64,000 bases of DNA, taken from the NCBI RefSeq assembly GCF_003013395.1, contig NZ_PXZM01000003.1:372001-436000 (forward strand). Direction: 5' to 3'. Positions 10,275 through 19,291 of the stretch are shown here, one piece after another. How positions within the stretch are numbered: position 1 is the first letter of the stretch; the number at the start of each line of letters is the position of its first letter. This DNA is from Brevibacillus fortis (GTDB lineage: Bacteria > Bacillota > Bacilli > Brevibacillales > Brevibacillaceae). Below the pieces are notes generated by a model. That model saw only the letters and a list, made by a program, of their open reading frames with translations. It did not search any database and was not told where the DNA came from. The position numbers were made by a program, and so were the translations under genes.

Positions 10275-10308
10275 AAAAAAAGCAGCCAAGTCATAGACCT
10301 GAACTGCC
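10275..10308 (-). terminator. Terminator of pepF
   Basis: On the minus strand GGCAGT-CAGGT pairs with ACTTGGCTGC (one bulge, G-U pairs), followed by seven T's, 20 bases after the pepF stop. Confidence 0.75.
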
Positions 10309-10327
10309 TTTTTCGAGGTGATACCTA

Positions 10328-12136
10328 TTATTGTGCAACCAGTTGTTCCAGTTCTTCTAGCAATTCCTTAAAGACACTCAATGCTTCTGCAATTGGTGTT
10401 GGAGACGTCATGTCTACACCTGCGCCCTTTAGCAGATTGAGCGGATAATCTGAGCTGCCGCCCTTGAGGAACTGTAAATAACGATCCACGGCTGGTTGGC
10501 CTTCCTCCAAAATCTGCTTGGAAAGAGACGTCGCAGCCGAGAAGCCTGTCGCGTACTTATACACATAGAAGCCGCGATAGAAATGAGGAATCCGCGCCCA
10601 TTCCAAATCAACCTCGCTGTCTACGACCATATCCGGACCGTGATAGGCAACATTGAGCTCACGGTAGATTGCACTGAGAGATTCCGATGTCAACGGCTCT
10701 CCCTGCTCTTCTTTTGCATGCACAATTTTCTCAAACTCGGCAAACATGGTTTGACGGAATACCGTTCCACGGAATTGCTCCAGGTAATGATTAATCAAGT
10801 ACATGCGCTGTTTCTTGTCAGTCGTCGTCTCGAGCAAATGATTCATCAAAAGTGCTTCGTTCAGCGTGGAGGCCACTTCTGCTACGAAAATCTTGTAATC
10901 AGCATACGTATAAGGCTGTGCGTGATTGGAATAGTAGCTATGCAAAGCGTGACCCATCTCATGCGCCAGAGTAAACATATTGTTGACATTGTCCTGATAG
11001 TTCATGAGCACAAACGGATGTGTCGTATAAGCTCCCCATGAATAGGCTCCGCTTGTCTTCCCTTCGTTTTCCTGCACGTCAATCCAACCGTTGGAAAAGC
11101 CCTCTTCCAGGATGCGACCGTACTCCTCACCCAGTGGATGTAGTGCTTCTTTTATCGTCGTTACAGCTTGATCATACGGGATTTTCATATCCGTCTCAGG
11201 TACGATCGGCACATACAAATCGTACATGTGCAACTCATCTACACCCAATAATTTTTTGCGCAAGGCAATGTATCGGTGCATAAGCGGAAGATGCTCATGA
11301 ATCGTTGCAATCAGGTTATCGTAAACAGGAAGCTCCACATTATCGGCAAACAAGGCTGCGTATAGGGCAGATGGATATTTTCTCGTCCGTGCGTAGAAAA
11401 CATCCCCTTTGATGGCAGATGTCAGCGAGGCCGCGATCGTATTGCGGAACTTGCCATACGTATTGTACAACGCCTCGAATGCTTCTTTGCGCACGCGTCT
11501 GTCTTTGCTTTCCATGAACTGCGTATAGCGTCCCTTGGTCAGCTCGACTTCCTCCCCGTTTTCATCCGTGATCATCGGAAACTTCATGTCAGCGTTGTTG
11601 AGCATGCCAAATATTTTGGAAGGTGAGGACGCAAGCTCGCTCATATTTGCCAGCAATGCTTCTTCCTCGGCAGATAATGTATGTGGCTTGAAGCGGGTAA
11701 TCTCTTCCAACAGAATCCGGTAGTGCGCAAGGCCCTCTGCTTCTTTGATCCACGTTTGCAAGTCTTCCGTGGGAATGGCCAAAATTTCTGGCTGTATGTA
11801 CGAGATGGAGCCGTATGCCTGCGTGCTGAGGCTGGTCGCCCTGTCAGTCAGTCCTTGATACTTGCTGTTCGCATTATCCTCGTCCCTGCGCATACGTGCA
11901 TAGACGTAGACTTGGTCGAGCGTCTTCAACAATTCATCTTGCAGAGTCAACACGGTCAGCAACTGATTCCCGGAAGTAGCCAGAGAGCCTTTCATTGCTG
12001 CGATTTTTTCCGTGAGCTGTTTTACTTTTTGTACGTCCGCTTCCCAATCATTATCAGTGGGATAAATGTCCTCAAGACGCCATTTGTATTCAGTGGGGAC
12101 GTCACTGCGTTTCGGCAGTGTTTTGCTTTTATTCAC
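10328..12136 (-). CDS. pepF: Oligoendopeptidase F
   Basis: Cytoplasmic zinc metallopeptidase of family M3 that cuts oligopeptides of roughly 7-17 residues, feeding on imported or signalling peptides. The zinc site HEMGH is at residues 392-396 of the 602-residue product, and the third-ligand region is downstream around FVAEVASTLNEALL. I start at the GTG at 12136 (V-N-K-S-K-T) because GAGGGAG lies 8 bases upstream; the frame stays open to 12187 but lacks a site there. It is monocistronic between two terminators. Confidence 0.95.
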   Translation of the reverse strand: MNKSKTLPKRSDVPTEYKWRLEDIYPTDNDWEADVQKVKQLTEKIAAMKGSLATSGNQLLTVLTLQDELLKTLDQVYVYARMRRDEDNANSKYQGLTDRATSLSTQAYGSISYIQPEILAIPTEDLQTWIKEAEGLAHYRILLEEITRFKPHTLSAEEEALLANMSELASSPSKIFGMLNNADMKFPMITDENGEEVELTKGRYTQFMESKDRRVRKEAFEALYNTYGKFRNTIAASLTSAIKGDVFYARTRKYPSALYAALFADNVELPVYDNLIATIHEHLPLMHRYIALRKKLLGVDELHMYDLYVPIVPETDMKIPYDQAVTTIKEALHPLGEEYGRILEEGFSNGWIDVQENEGKTSGAYSWGAYTTHPFVLMNYQDNVNNMFTLAHEMGHALHSYYSNHAQPYTYADYKIFVAEVASTLNEALLMNHLLETTTDKKQRMYLINHYLEQFRGTVFRQTMFAEFEKIVHAKEEQGEPLTSESLSAIYRELNVAYHGPDMVVDSEVDLEWARIPHFYRGFYVYKYATGFSAATSLSKQILEEGQPAVDRYLQFLKGGSSDYPLNLLKGAGVDMTSPTPIAEALSVFKELLEELEQLVAQ

Positions 12137-12252
12137 CGTGATCACTCCCTCGTTATCCATGTAAGATGAAATGGTCAAATCATCCATATGTTTATCCTAT
12201 CGTATTATGCCTACAGGTTCAAATCAATCAGGCGCTTTCACGTTTTCCACAG

Positions 12253-12289
12253 AAAAAAAGCCGAGCTTTCCCGAAATGGAAAAGTCAGC
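12253..12289 (-). terminator. Terminator of the glycan operon
   Basis: On the minus strand GCTGA-CTTTTCC pairs with GGGAAAG-CTCGGC, then seven T's. The stem overlaps the stop codon of the UDP-glucose dehydrogenase gene and closes the block that begins at about 19.2 kb. Confidence 0.85.
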
Positions 12290-13571
12290 TTCTCCCTACT
12301 CCGATATAGTGAAAACCAGCTTCCTTTACATCCTGGGTCGGCCAAGCATTTCGTCCGTCTACCAAGAGAGGCTGCGCCATGCTTTGATGAACCTGTTTCC
12401 AATCTAATTGGACACACTGTTCCCATTCTGTGACCAATAATGCGGCGTGTGCTCCGTCACATGCTTCACCCGCGGATTGGGTGTATGTGATCTGTGGAAA
12501 CTGCTTGCTGACAATAGATGCTCCAATCGGATCGAACGCCTTCACATAAGCCCCTTTTTGCAGCAGTGCTTCTATCAATTTGAGTGACGGCGCTTCGCGG
12601 ATGTCATCCGTATCCGGTTTAAACGTCAGCCCCAGAACGGCAATTTGTTTGCCTTTCAGATCAGGGAGTTGCAAGCACAACTGCTCCAAAAACCAGCTAG
12701 GCTGCGTAGCATTCACTTCTCGCACTTTATCCAAAATGCTCAAGTGAATATTGTGCTCGGCTGCGAGCTGCAAGAGCGCAATCGTATCCTTCGGAAAACA
12801 TGAACCGCCATAGCCTACACCAGCCCGTAAAAATTGCGGACCGATTCGGCTGTCCAGTCCCATGCCTCGCGAGATCGTCACGATATCCGTCCCAAGCGCT
12901 GTGCTTAACCGTGCTAGCTCATTCATGAAGGAGATTCGTGTTGCCAAAAACGCATTCGAAGCGTATTTGATCAGCTCCGCGTTTGCTCTGGTGGTTATTA
13001 CCCGTGGTGCCTTCACGCCTTTGTACAGCTCCTCCATGCGAGCCTCTGCCTTAGAATTATCTACGCCAATGACGATTCGCGAAGGCTCCAGTGCGTCCAA
13101 TAATGCGCTCCCTTCCCGTAAAAACTCCGGGTTGGATGCAACAGATACTCCTTGGCAGCCAGCCAGCATCACCGCGACTTTTTCGCCAGTTCCGACTGGG
13201 ACGGTACTCTTGATTACTATGATGCGTTCTTGCGGTGCGAGCAAATGGACCTTTTCAATGTCAGAAACAGCACCGAATACATAGGTTAAATCGGCTGTGC
13301 CGTCTGGTGCTTCCGGTGTCCCTACACAAACGAAATAAATCTCTGCATCCTTTGCCGCTGCCAGATCCGTATAAAAAACAAGCGCGCCTTCATCCAATAC
13401 TTTTTTCAATGCCTCTTCTAAGCCTGGTTCGTAAATCGGTGAGATCCCTTGGCGTAATTTTTCAACTTTGGCTTCAACGAGGTCAATACCAATCACCTGA
13501 TGACCGTTCATGGCAAGGGAAACAGCAGTCGTCAAACCAACGTAGCCGGTCCCAATAACGGCAACTTTCAT
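12285..13571 (-). CDS. UDP-glucose 6-dehydrogenase (YtcA/TuaD type)
   Basis: NAD-dependent oxidation of UDP-glucose to UDP-glucuronate, 428 residues. N-terminal Rossmann motif GTGYVGL (7-13), catalytic-cysteine motif GGSCFPKDT near residue 257, and C-terminal UDP-binding domain with LGLTFKPDTDDIREAPS. B. subtilis has three such enzymes (TuaD, YtcA, Ugd/YwqF); neighbours with epimerase and glycosyltransferase genes point to a YtcA-like role in spore-coat glycan supply. Last gene of the block, ending in a terminator; 12 bases follow the preceding glycosyltransferase stop. Confidence 0.93.
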   Translation of the reverse strand: MKVAVIGTGYVGLTTAVSLAMNGHQVIGIDLVEAKVEKLRQGISPIYEPGLEEALKKVLDEGALVFYTDLAAAKDAEIYFVCVGTPEAPDGTADLTYVFGAVSDIEKVHLLAPQERIIVIKSTVPVGTGEKVAVMLAGCQGVSVASNPEFLREGSALLDALEPSRIVIGVDNSKAEARMEELYKGVKAPRVITTRANAELIKYASNAFLATRISFMNELARLSTALGTDIVTISRGMGLDSRIGPQFLRAGVGYGGSCFPKDTIALLQLAAEHNIHLSILDKVREVNATQPSWFLEQLCLQLPDLKGKQIAVLGLTFKPDTDDIREAPSLKLIEALLQKGAYVKAFDPIGASIVSKQFPQITYTQSAGEACDGAHAALLVTEWEQCVQLDWKQVHQSMAQPLLVDGRNAWPTQDVKEAGFHYIGVGRS

Positions 13572-13583
13572 TCCTTCACCTCA

Positions 13584-14657
13584 TCATTTTTTCGACACAC
13601 GCAAGTAGAGCTCTTCTAGCCTCATCCGTTGCTTATGGATATCGTGGTTTTTTTCTACTTTCAATCGAGCCTCCGTCGTGATCTGTGCCCACTCGTGACT
13701 TTCTGTTAGTACACGGTTTATCATTTTCCCTAGCGCAGTCGGCGATTTCTCTGGGACAAGATATCCGGTTATCTTATTTTCGACCAGCTCAGGAATCCCC
13801 GCGTGATAGGTGGAAATGACAGGGCGTCCGCTAGCCATCGCTTCCATGATGACATTGGGAATCCCTTCTTGGTTGCCATTTCTCGCTGTCTTGCATGCGA
13901 TGATGAACAAATGGCATTTGGCCAGTTCACGCTGGACTTCACGATGTGGCAAAGCACCTTTGAGCACGACTTGTGTGCCTAACCTATTTTTCTTGATCAG
14001 TCGTTTGAGCTTCTTTTTTTCTTCTCCATCACCGACGATGATTAGCTTCGCCTTGGGATGTTTTTTATGCACGTGGGCAAACGCCTTGATTAACGTATCC
14101 ATCCCCTTTTTTTCGGTCAGTCTCCCTACGCTTAGCAATCGGTACTCCCCATTTTCTACGGGGTGTCGAGGCAGCATGGGAAATTTGCGCAAATCAATTC
14201 CTGAGCGGATAAGGGTAATTTTGGACGGGGAACAGCCCAGACGAATCAATCGCTTTTTCATGTGATTGCTCACGACTGTAAACGCCTTGCCCTTTCGAAA
14301 GAGACGCTTAAGGGAGCGCCTGTACACTGGGTTTTCTTTGACGCGCTTGGTCGCATCGAAACCATGAAAGGAAGTAATCAGGGGAAGCTTGCTTTTTTGT
14401 GCATAAGGAAGTAATTCTAATCCAGCAGGACCAAAACGGGCATGCAGGCATTTGATTTTTTTTCGTCGCAGCCAAGTGGAGAGGCCGGCCATATGCTTGC
14501 GCACATAGACCGGCGAATAAGGAAATTGTTTTCGGTTAAAGGCTCGCTGTCGGGTCAACACCACGGGTTTTACCACTTGATGTCCTAGCAATTGCTCGTA
14601 AATAAATGTTTCACTCTTGGGAAGAAACTTTCTGCGATAAACGAGGACCCGATGCAT
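13584..14657 (-). CDS. Family 4-like glycosyltransferase
   Basis: 357-residue GT-B glycosyltransferase. N-terminal acceptor half with FLPKSETFIYEQ, which resembles WcaL-type polysaccharide enzymes; C-terminal donor half with LSVGRLTEKKGMDTLI, IVGDGEEKKKL and the E-x7-E type region EGIPNVIMEAMASGRPVI. It transfers an unknown nucleotide-activated sugar in the cytoplasm. The middle is very rich in Lys and Arg (KKLKRLIKKNRLG), in keeping with membrane or polyanion contact. Fifth of the co-directional glycan genes. Confidence 0.9.
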   Translation of the reverse strand: MHRVLVYRRKFLPKSETFIYEQLLGHQVVKPVVLTRQRAFNRKQFPYSPVYVRKHMAGLSTWLRRKKIKCLHARFGPAGLELLPYAQKSKLPLITSFHGFDATKRVKENPVYRRSLKRLFRKGKAFTVVSNHMKKRLIRLGCSPSKITLIRSGIDLRKFPMLPRHPVENGEYRLLSVGRLTEKKGMDTLIKAFAHVHKKHPKAKLIIVGDGEEKKKLKRLIKKNRLGTQVVLKGALPHREVQRELAKCHLFIIACKTARNGNQEGIPNVIMEAMASGRPVISTYHAGIPELVENKITGYLVPEKSPTALGKMINRVLTESHEWAQITTEARLKVEKNHDIHKQRMRLEELYLRVSKK

Positions 14658-14683
14658 GCAACTGGCCTCCTTTATGACGGGTA

Positions 14684-15634
14684 TTACCCCTTCGATTGCG
14701 AACGAATCTCTGCTAATTGATGGCGAAGACCCTCTTCTAACGTTACTTTTGGTTTGTATCCCAAGCGTTGTTGGGCAAATTGGATATCCGCACAGGTTCG
14801 TAAGGAGTCACCTGCTGGCCCATTTTGATACGTAATGCGAGGGGTCAGATTCATTAACGTGCCCATGATGGATAGCACATCGATGAGCTTGATTTCCCGA
14901 TCTCCACCCACATTAAAAATGTCTCCAGGAACAGCATGTTGTGCAGCGAGCAGATTCGCCTCTACCGCATCTGTCACATACGTAAAGTCCCTTGATTGCT
15001 GGCCATCACCATACATGATGACCTGCTCGCCTTTCAGCATTTGACGAAAGAAACGATGAAAAGCCATATCGGGTCGCTGTCTGGGACCGTATACCGTAAA
15101 GTAGCGAAGCATGCTAACCGGGAGTCCATAAGCTTTCACATAAACTGAGCAGATTTGCTCCATCGCTTCCTTGGTCACCCCATAGGGGGAAACTGGGCGA
15201 AGAGGCGCATTTTCATTGGTTAATGTCCCTTGCATCGTCCCGTAAACCGAAGAGGAAGACGAGACCACGATGACAGGTGGCTTCGGTCTTTGCAAGCAAG
15301 CCTCCAGCAATTCTTGTGTAGCCAAAATATTATGACTAACATAATCAGCAAAGGACTTTCCCCAGCTGTTTCTCACTCCCGGTAGGGCAGCGAGATGGAA
15401 AACAGCATCAACGTTCTCGAGCCAAATGTCCCAACGCCCAGTCTGAAGCGTTGTAGAGTGGAAGGTGAAGGCAGGATGCTTTCCTATTTCGGCCAGATTA
15501 CGCAGTTTCGCAGCTACATCGTAGTTATCGATGAACCCGTCTATCCCGATGACTGTCACGCCATCGTTCAACAAGCGCTGCGTCAAATGAGACCCAATAA
15601 AACCTGCACAGCCGGTGACAAGAGCTTTCTTCAT
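14684..15634 (-). CDS. NAD-dependent nucleotide-sugar epimerase/dehydratase (YtcB-like)
   Basis: Extended SDR of 316 residues. Cofactor motif TGCAGFIGSHL at 8-18, catalytic serine region VVSSSSSVYG and active-site Y-x3-K in SPYGVTKEA. Together with the UDP-glucose dehydrogenase in the block, a UDP-glucuronate 4-epimerase or a related uronate-modifying step is the most economical reading, matching YtcB beside YtcA in B. subtilis; the specificity is inferred. Its start overlaps the end of the upstream GT2 gene by 4 bases (translational coupling). Confidence 0.9.
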   Translation of the reverse strand: MKKALVTGCAGFIGSHLTQRLLNDGVTVIGIDGFIDNYDVAAKLRNLAEIGKHPAFTFHSTTLQTGRWDIWLENVDAVFHLAALPGVRNSWGKSFADYVSHNILATQELLEACLQRPKPPVIVVSSSSSVYGTMQGTLTNENAPLRPVSPYGVTKEAMEQICSVYVKAYGLPVSMLRYFTVYGPRQRPDMAFHRFFRQMLKGEQVIMYGDGQQSRDFTYVTDAVEANLLAAQHAVPGDIFNVGGDREIKLIDVLSIMGTLMNLTPRITYQNGPAGDSLRTCADIQFAQQRLGYKPKVTLEEGLRHQLAEIRSQSKG

Positions 15635-16434
15635 CGCCTCCGACGCCTCACTTTCTTGAGTCTTCTAATGACTAAATAACCGTTCTTGTAACCATAGATG
15701 GCCTTGTACTTCTTGCCCCACCTTTTCAAATAAAATTTGAATGTTTTTTTTCGCAAATAATTACGGCGGAACTTCATCTTGCTATCCGTGAGCTGACCTT
15801 TATGCTTCGTACGGTTGTAAAGGATTTTGTTGATGTATCTCACCCGATACTTTTCAATTAATCGCAAAATGATTCGCCGATCCTCCATAATCCTTCCCTC
15901 GTATCGATCCGAGGTATCCCAACCACCCACTTTATGCAGCGCTTCTACGCGATAGCAGCGTGGAGAAACCATCCAACGATTGTACTTCAGAAACTGGTAT
16001 TTGTTATGAAATGTCTTGTGCTTCACCTTAATCGTCTTGATATATCTTCCACGCCTAACTTTCCAGATGTTCATATTGCCATAGAAGAGAGCTGTGCTTT
16101 TCTTGCTTTTGTGAATGTACTTTTTGATCACTGCCAGCGTTCGTTTCGGTAACCAGTCATCCGAGTCGAGTTGTACGAGATAAGGGGTATCCACCATGGA
16201 CAATGCCTGATTCATGACTTTGCCGATTCCAGAATTTTGTTCCATTCGATGATACATAATGTTTGGGAGGTACAAATATTTTTCAATTTTTCTTCTAGTG
16301 TGATCGTTGGACGCATCGTCAATGATTAACAGCTTCCAATCTTTTGAGGTTTGTTTCAGGACGCTTCTGATGGCTCTACGAATAAATTTGGCGCGATTGT
16401 ATGTCGGGATGACTACAGTAAAGGTCGGATTCAT
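15631..16434 (-). CDS. Family 2 glycosyltransferase
   Basis: 267-residue inverting GT-A enzyme. TVVIPTYNRAKFIRRA at the N-terminus and the metal/nucleotide-binding LDSDDW in the middle. The C-terminal half is extremely basic and aromatic (many Lys, Arg, Tyr), unlike the rest of the block, and has no membrane segment. Start at 16434 (MNPTF) is set by GGGAGG 5 bases upstream and forms an ATGA overlap with the stop of the preceding nucleotidyltransferase gene. Acceptor and donor sugars cannot be read from sequence. Confidence 0.88.
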   Translation of the reverse strand: MNPTFTVVIPTYNRAKFIRRAIRSVLKQTSKDWKLLIIDDASNDHTRRKIEKYLYLPNIMYHRMEQNSGIGKVMNQALSMVDTPYLVQLDSDDWLPKRTLAVIKKYIHKSKKSTALFYGNMNIWKVRRGRYIKTIKVKHKTFHNKYQFLKYNRWMVSPRCYRVEALHKVGGWDTSDRYEGRIMEDRRIILRLIEKYRVRYINKILYNRTKHKGQLTDSKMKFRRNYLRKKTFKFYLKRWGKKYKAIYGYKNGYLVIRRLKKVRRRRR

Positions 16435-17477
16435 ACGTCCTCCCTCTTGACAGCCGGAATGCAAATGGACGATTTGTCGCTTACAATGAAAACACCCGTG
16501 CTGTTAGACGATTGACCCGTCATCATCGATGAGCGGCCGAAAACGCTGTTCGTTATTTTCCATGCAATGTCTTGCAGCGAGCAGTTTTCTAGCAAGATAC
16601 TATTTTCGATATACGAGCAATTTTTCAAGCTTACGCCATTCTGGATCGAGACGTACGGTCCTATTTGGCAATTTTCAATCACACAATCATCACCGATTAG
16701 TACGGGACCCGTAATCTTCGAATTTTTCACAATGGTTCCTTTGCCAACTTGATGTTGATTGCCTAGCTCCCTGGTAAGCATCCACTGATTAGCCTCCAGC
16801 CAGCGATCAATGGTTCCCACATCCGAATACTTTCCGCTGGTGACGGAGTGAGCCATTTTAAAGCCGCGATTAATCATCGATTGAATCGCATCCGTTATTT
16901 CCAGTTCGCCTCGGGGAGATGGCTGCAGGGTTGCAATCGACTCAAAAATAGGTGACGTAAACAGGTATGCGCCAATAACCGCCAGATTGCTCTTTGGCTG
17001 ACGTGGCTTCTCCTCTACAGAGATTAATCGTCCTTTGTGTACTTCTGCGATCCCATAATCCTGTGGTCTCTCCACTTTACTCAGCATCACAACACCGTCG
17101 GATTTTCCCTTCGTAAACGCTTGTGTAAGCCCGTGAAGCGAATCCATCAATAAATTATCACCTAGTAGCAAGATAAATGGATCGTCTTGCAAAAACGGTT
17201 GCGCTAGTTGGACAGCATGGGCAATTCCCAATGGTACCTCCTGCTTGATAAACGTAATGGTAGCCCCGAAATGACTACCATCACCCACCATGGGAGGAAT
17301 CTGTACTTGAGAAGGATGAATCACGATGCCGATGTCCTGAATACCCACTTCACGTAGTTTGCGAATGCAAAAGTGTAAGACCGGATGATTGGCCACAGGG
17401 AGGAGGGTTTTCGGTTGCGAATAGGAAAAGGGGTGCAGTCGCGTCCCACGTCCAGCGCACAAGATTAACCCTTTCAC
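16431..17477 (-). CDS. Sugar-phosphate nucleotidyltransferase with left-handed beta-helix
   Basis: 348 residues from a GTG start at 17477 (V-K-G-L-I-L-C-A-G) that has GGGGAGTGATACTT in front; the frame is open up to 17579 without a site. Catalytic signature CAGRGTRLHPFSYSQPKTLLP near the N-terminus and LLLGDNLL for metal binding. A C-terminal hexapeptide-repeat region (VLIGDDCVIENCQIGPYVSI) forms a left-handed beta-helix. This resembles long RmlA/GlmU-like glucose-1-phosphate thymidylyl- or uridylyltransferases. It likely makes an NDP-sugar precursor for the glycosyltransferases around it. Confidence 0.9.
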   Translation of the reverse strand: MKGLILCAGRGTRLHPFSYSQPKTLLPVANHPVLHFCIRKLREVGIQDIGIVIHPSQVQIPPMVGDGSHFGATITFIKQEVPLGIAHAVQLAQPFLQDDPFILLLGDNLLMDSLHGLTQAFTKGKSDGVVMLSKVERPQDYGIAEVHKGRLISVEEKPRQPKSNLAVIGAYLFTSPIFESIATLQPSPRGELEITDAIQSMINRGFKMAHSVTSGKYSDVGTIDRWLEANQWMLTRELGNQHQVGKGTIVKNSKITGPVLIGDDCVIENCQIGPYVSIQNGVSLKNCSYIENSILLENCSLQDIAWKITNSVFGRSSMMTGQSSNSTGVFIVSDKSSICIPAVKREDV

Positions 17478-17599
17478 AAGTATCACTCCCCAGTTGTGCT
17501 CTGCGATACTTATAAGGTATGCGTATCTGGAAAGCTGGACAGGGCAGACGTCCACATTGGCGCAAGAAAAGGCAACCACCTACATCATTTACGCTCGAA

Positions 17600-18772
17600 T
17601 TACCCCGTTTTTAAAAGCTCTTGTTTCTCTTCGCTTCGCGTTGGAACTACTGTTTCAAACACGTTCAGATAGCCTTGCGCTGTCGCATACCAAGAAAAAA
17701 ACTTAGCTCGTTGCAGGGCCTGGTTGCCCATTTCAATCCGGACGGCAGGTGAACTCCACAACAGCTCCCAGACTTGTGGCAAACCTTTTTGCCAATCTTT
17801 TGGCGGGATGATAAAGCCACTTTGCTCGTGGGCAACGACTTCACGAATGCCACCCCGTGGCGTCGAAATGACAGGCTTTCCGGAAGCCATTGCCTCTAAG
17901 TTGACACGGCAAAATGCTTCTTTCCAAACGGATGGTGTCGCCACGACATCCCCAATTTGGTAGTAAAGCGGCATTTTTGCGGATGGTACGAAATTGACGA
18001 ATCGAACCTTTTCACCCAAAGGCTTCGCAAGGCGCTTGAGCTCGCGAACATACGGATTCAGGCGATTACCGCCGTATCCCGTACCGCCCACAATGACGAG
18101 TTTGGCTTTCGGGTCTTGTTTGCTCACCTGGTGAAAGGCTTTAATCAGCACATGCACCCCTTTTCCACGCATGAGTCTCCCTGCGTAAAACAAGACGCGA
18201 TCATCTGGCTTCAATCCGAGTTCTTGACGCATTTTTTTAATCGCTATCTTTGCCACCTGATAAGGCGTGACATCGACTCCGAGGTGAACCGCATGAATTT
18301 TATTTGCAGGTATCTTGCACGTCCGAATAAAATGTTTCCGTAAAAATTCACTGTTCGTAATAAAACCTGCTGCCAGTCGAACTGCACGCCGCATATTTTC
18401 CTTGCTGATGATCGGCTGTGACCCGTACACGTGAGAGTGCATATTCACAAAGACTGGGATCTTGGGAAAATGCCGTTTTAAGGTTAAAACATAGATCGGC
18501 CTGTTTTCCACGAGAATGACATCTGGCTTGTTCTTCTTGATATGGTTAATAATCCGGCGCAAATACGGCTTTGGCCCTTGGTATGGGACGCGAATGAACT
18601 TTCGGTTTTCGTCCACGGATGAGGCTGGATAAGCCGCACATTGACGAGTGTAGATCGTGACGTTATGCATGGGGTCGATCATCTTTGTGACCTCGTCAAT
18701 ATCGTGTTCGACCGAGCTTCCTTTGACCGGTGGCACAGAAAAGGGGCCCGGACTAATAATTGCGATGTTCAT
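17600..18772 (-). CDS. Family 4 glycosyltransferase (YtcC/CotSA-like)
   Basis: 390-residue GT-B glycosyltransferase with the YtcC/CotSA layout: N-terminal AIISPGPFSVPPVKGSSVE, middle NSEFLRKHFI, donor domain FYAGRLMRGKGVHVLIKAF and IVGGTGYGG, and the retaining-enzyme E-x7-E region EAFCRVNLEAMASGKPVI. In B. subtilis this type sits beside the spore-coat proteins CotS and CotI. It overlaps the upstream coiled-coil gene by 20 bases, so both are on the transcript that starts at the sigma-K-like promoter at 19210-19237. Confidence 0.9.
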   Translation of the reverse strand: MNIAIISPGPFSVPPVKGSSVEHDIDEVTKMIDPMHNVTIYTRQCAAYPASSVDENRKFIRVPYQGPKPYLRRIINHIKKNKPDVILVENRPIYVLTLKRHFPKIPVFVNMHSHVYGSQPIISKENMRRAVRLAAGFITNSEFLRKHFIRTCKIPANKIHAVHLGVDVTPYQVAKIAIKKMRQELGLKPDDRVLFYAGRLMRGKGVHVLIKAFHQVSKQDPKAKLVIVGGTGYGGNRLNPYVRELKRLAKPLGEKVRFVNFVPSAKMPLYYQIGDVVATPSVWKEAFCRVNLEAMASGKPVISTPRGGIREVVAHEQSGFIIPPKDWQKGLPQVWELLWSSPAVRIEMGNQALQRAKFFSWYATAQGYLNVFETVVPTRSEEKQELLKTG

Positions 18773-19175
18773 TTCGCTCGATCTCCCACTCCTTTTTCAG
18801 TGAAAGAACTACTTGATACAAATACTGCAATTGTTTTGTGTGGTTTTCTTCAAGCTTCTCCCATCTTTCTTCCCACGACGCAAGCGCCTCTTTCAGTTCG
18901 ATCACTTCTTCCTCAAGCTTGTGAACCTGTTCCACGACTGCCTCGTCAGTCTCTCTCATAATAATTTCGAAGGTAGGCTCCAAGACCAGTTCCTTCGGCT
19001 GTTCTGCTGTTGTATTTACGACTAGCTCCTGGACGTTTACTGTTACTTCCTCTTCCTGTTTTTCATTGGCTTTTACGATTGAAATACGTTGAACGGCCTC
19101 ATCTACGACATAACTTCCTGAAAATACACCTGGTGTTACCCAATGAGACAGATCCCATTTTTTTCGTTTTTCCAC
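18753..19175 (-). CDS. Coiled-coil protein heading the spore glycan operon
   Basis: 140-residue soluble protein with no family I recognise. N-terminal part Trp/Ser/Val-rich (KWDLSHWVTPGVFSGSYVV), an acidic middle, and a C-terminal heptad-rich coiled coil from about residue 84 to 135 (EEEVIELKEALASWEERWEKL). No signal or membrane segment. The start is GTG with AGGAGG 9 bases upstream. A consensus-like sigma-K promoter lies directly ahead, so it is likely made in the mother cell late in sporulation and could be a coat-associated or scaffold protein for the glycosyltransferases that follow. Confidence 0.75.
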   Translation of the reverse strand: MEKRKKWDLSHWVTPGVFSGSYVVDEAVQRISIVKANEKQEEEVTVNVQELVVNTTAEQPKELVLEPTFEIIMRETDEAVVEQVHKLEEEVIELKEALASWEERWEKLEENHTKQLQYLYQVVLSLKKEWEIERNEHRNY

Positions 19176-19209
19176 AAGTCATCGCCTCCTGAAGCTTGCA
19201 TCTACGTAA

Positions 19210-19237
19210 TATCTTATGACAGACAAGGAAAATGGGT
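19210..19237 (-). promoter_or_regulatory. Sigma-K type promoter of the glycan operon
   Basis: On the minus strand CATAAGATA (19210-19218) matches the sigma-K -10 consensus CATAnnnTA in full, and AC lies 17 bases upstream in TACCC (19236-19237), the usual -35 and spacing. The predicted start is about 25 bases before the AGGAGG of the coiled-coil gene. Confidence 0.65.
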
Positions 19238-19255
19238 ACGTGTACGGTGACATAG

Positions 19256-19291
19256 AAAAAACCGCTTGATTTGGATGAAATCAAAGCGGTT
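19256..19291 (-). terminator. Terminator of asnS-dnaD
   Basis: On the minus strand AACCGCTTTGATTT pairs with AAATCA-AGCGGTT and is followed by six T's. The stem overlaps the dnaD stop codon. Confidence 0.9.
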
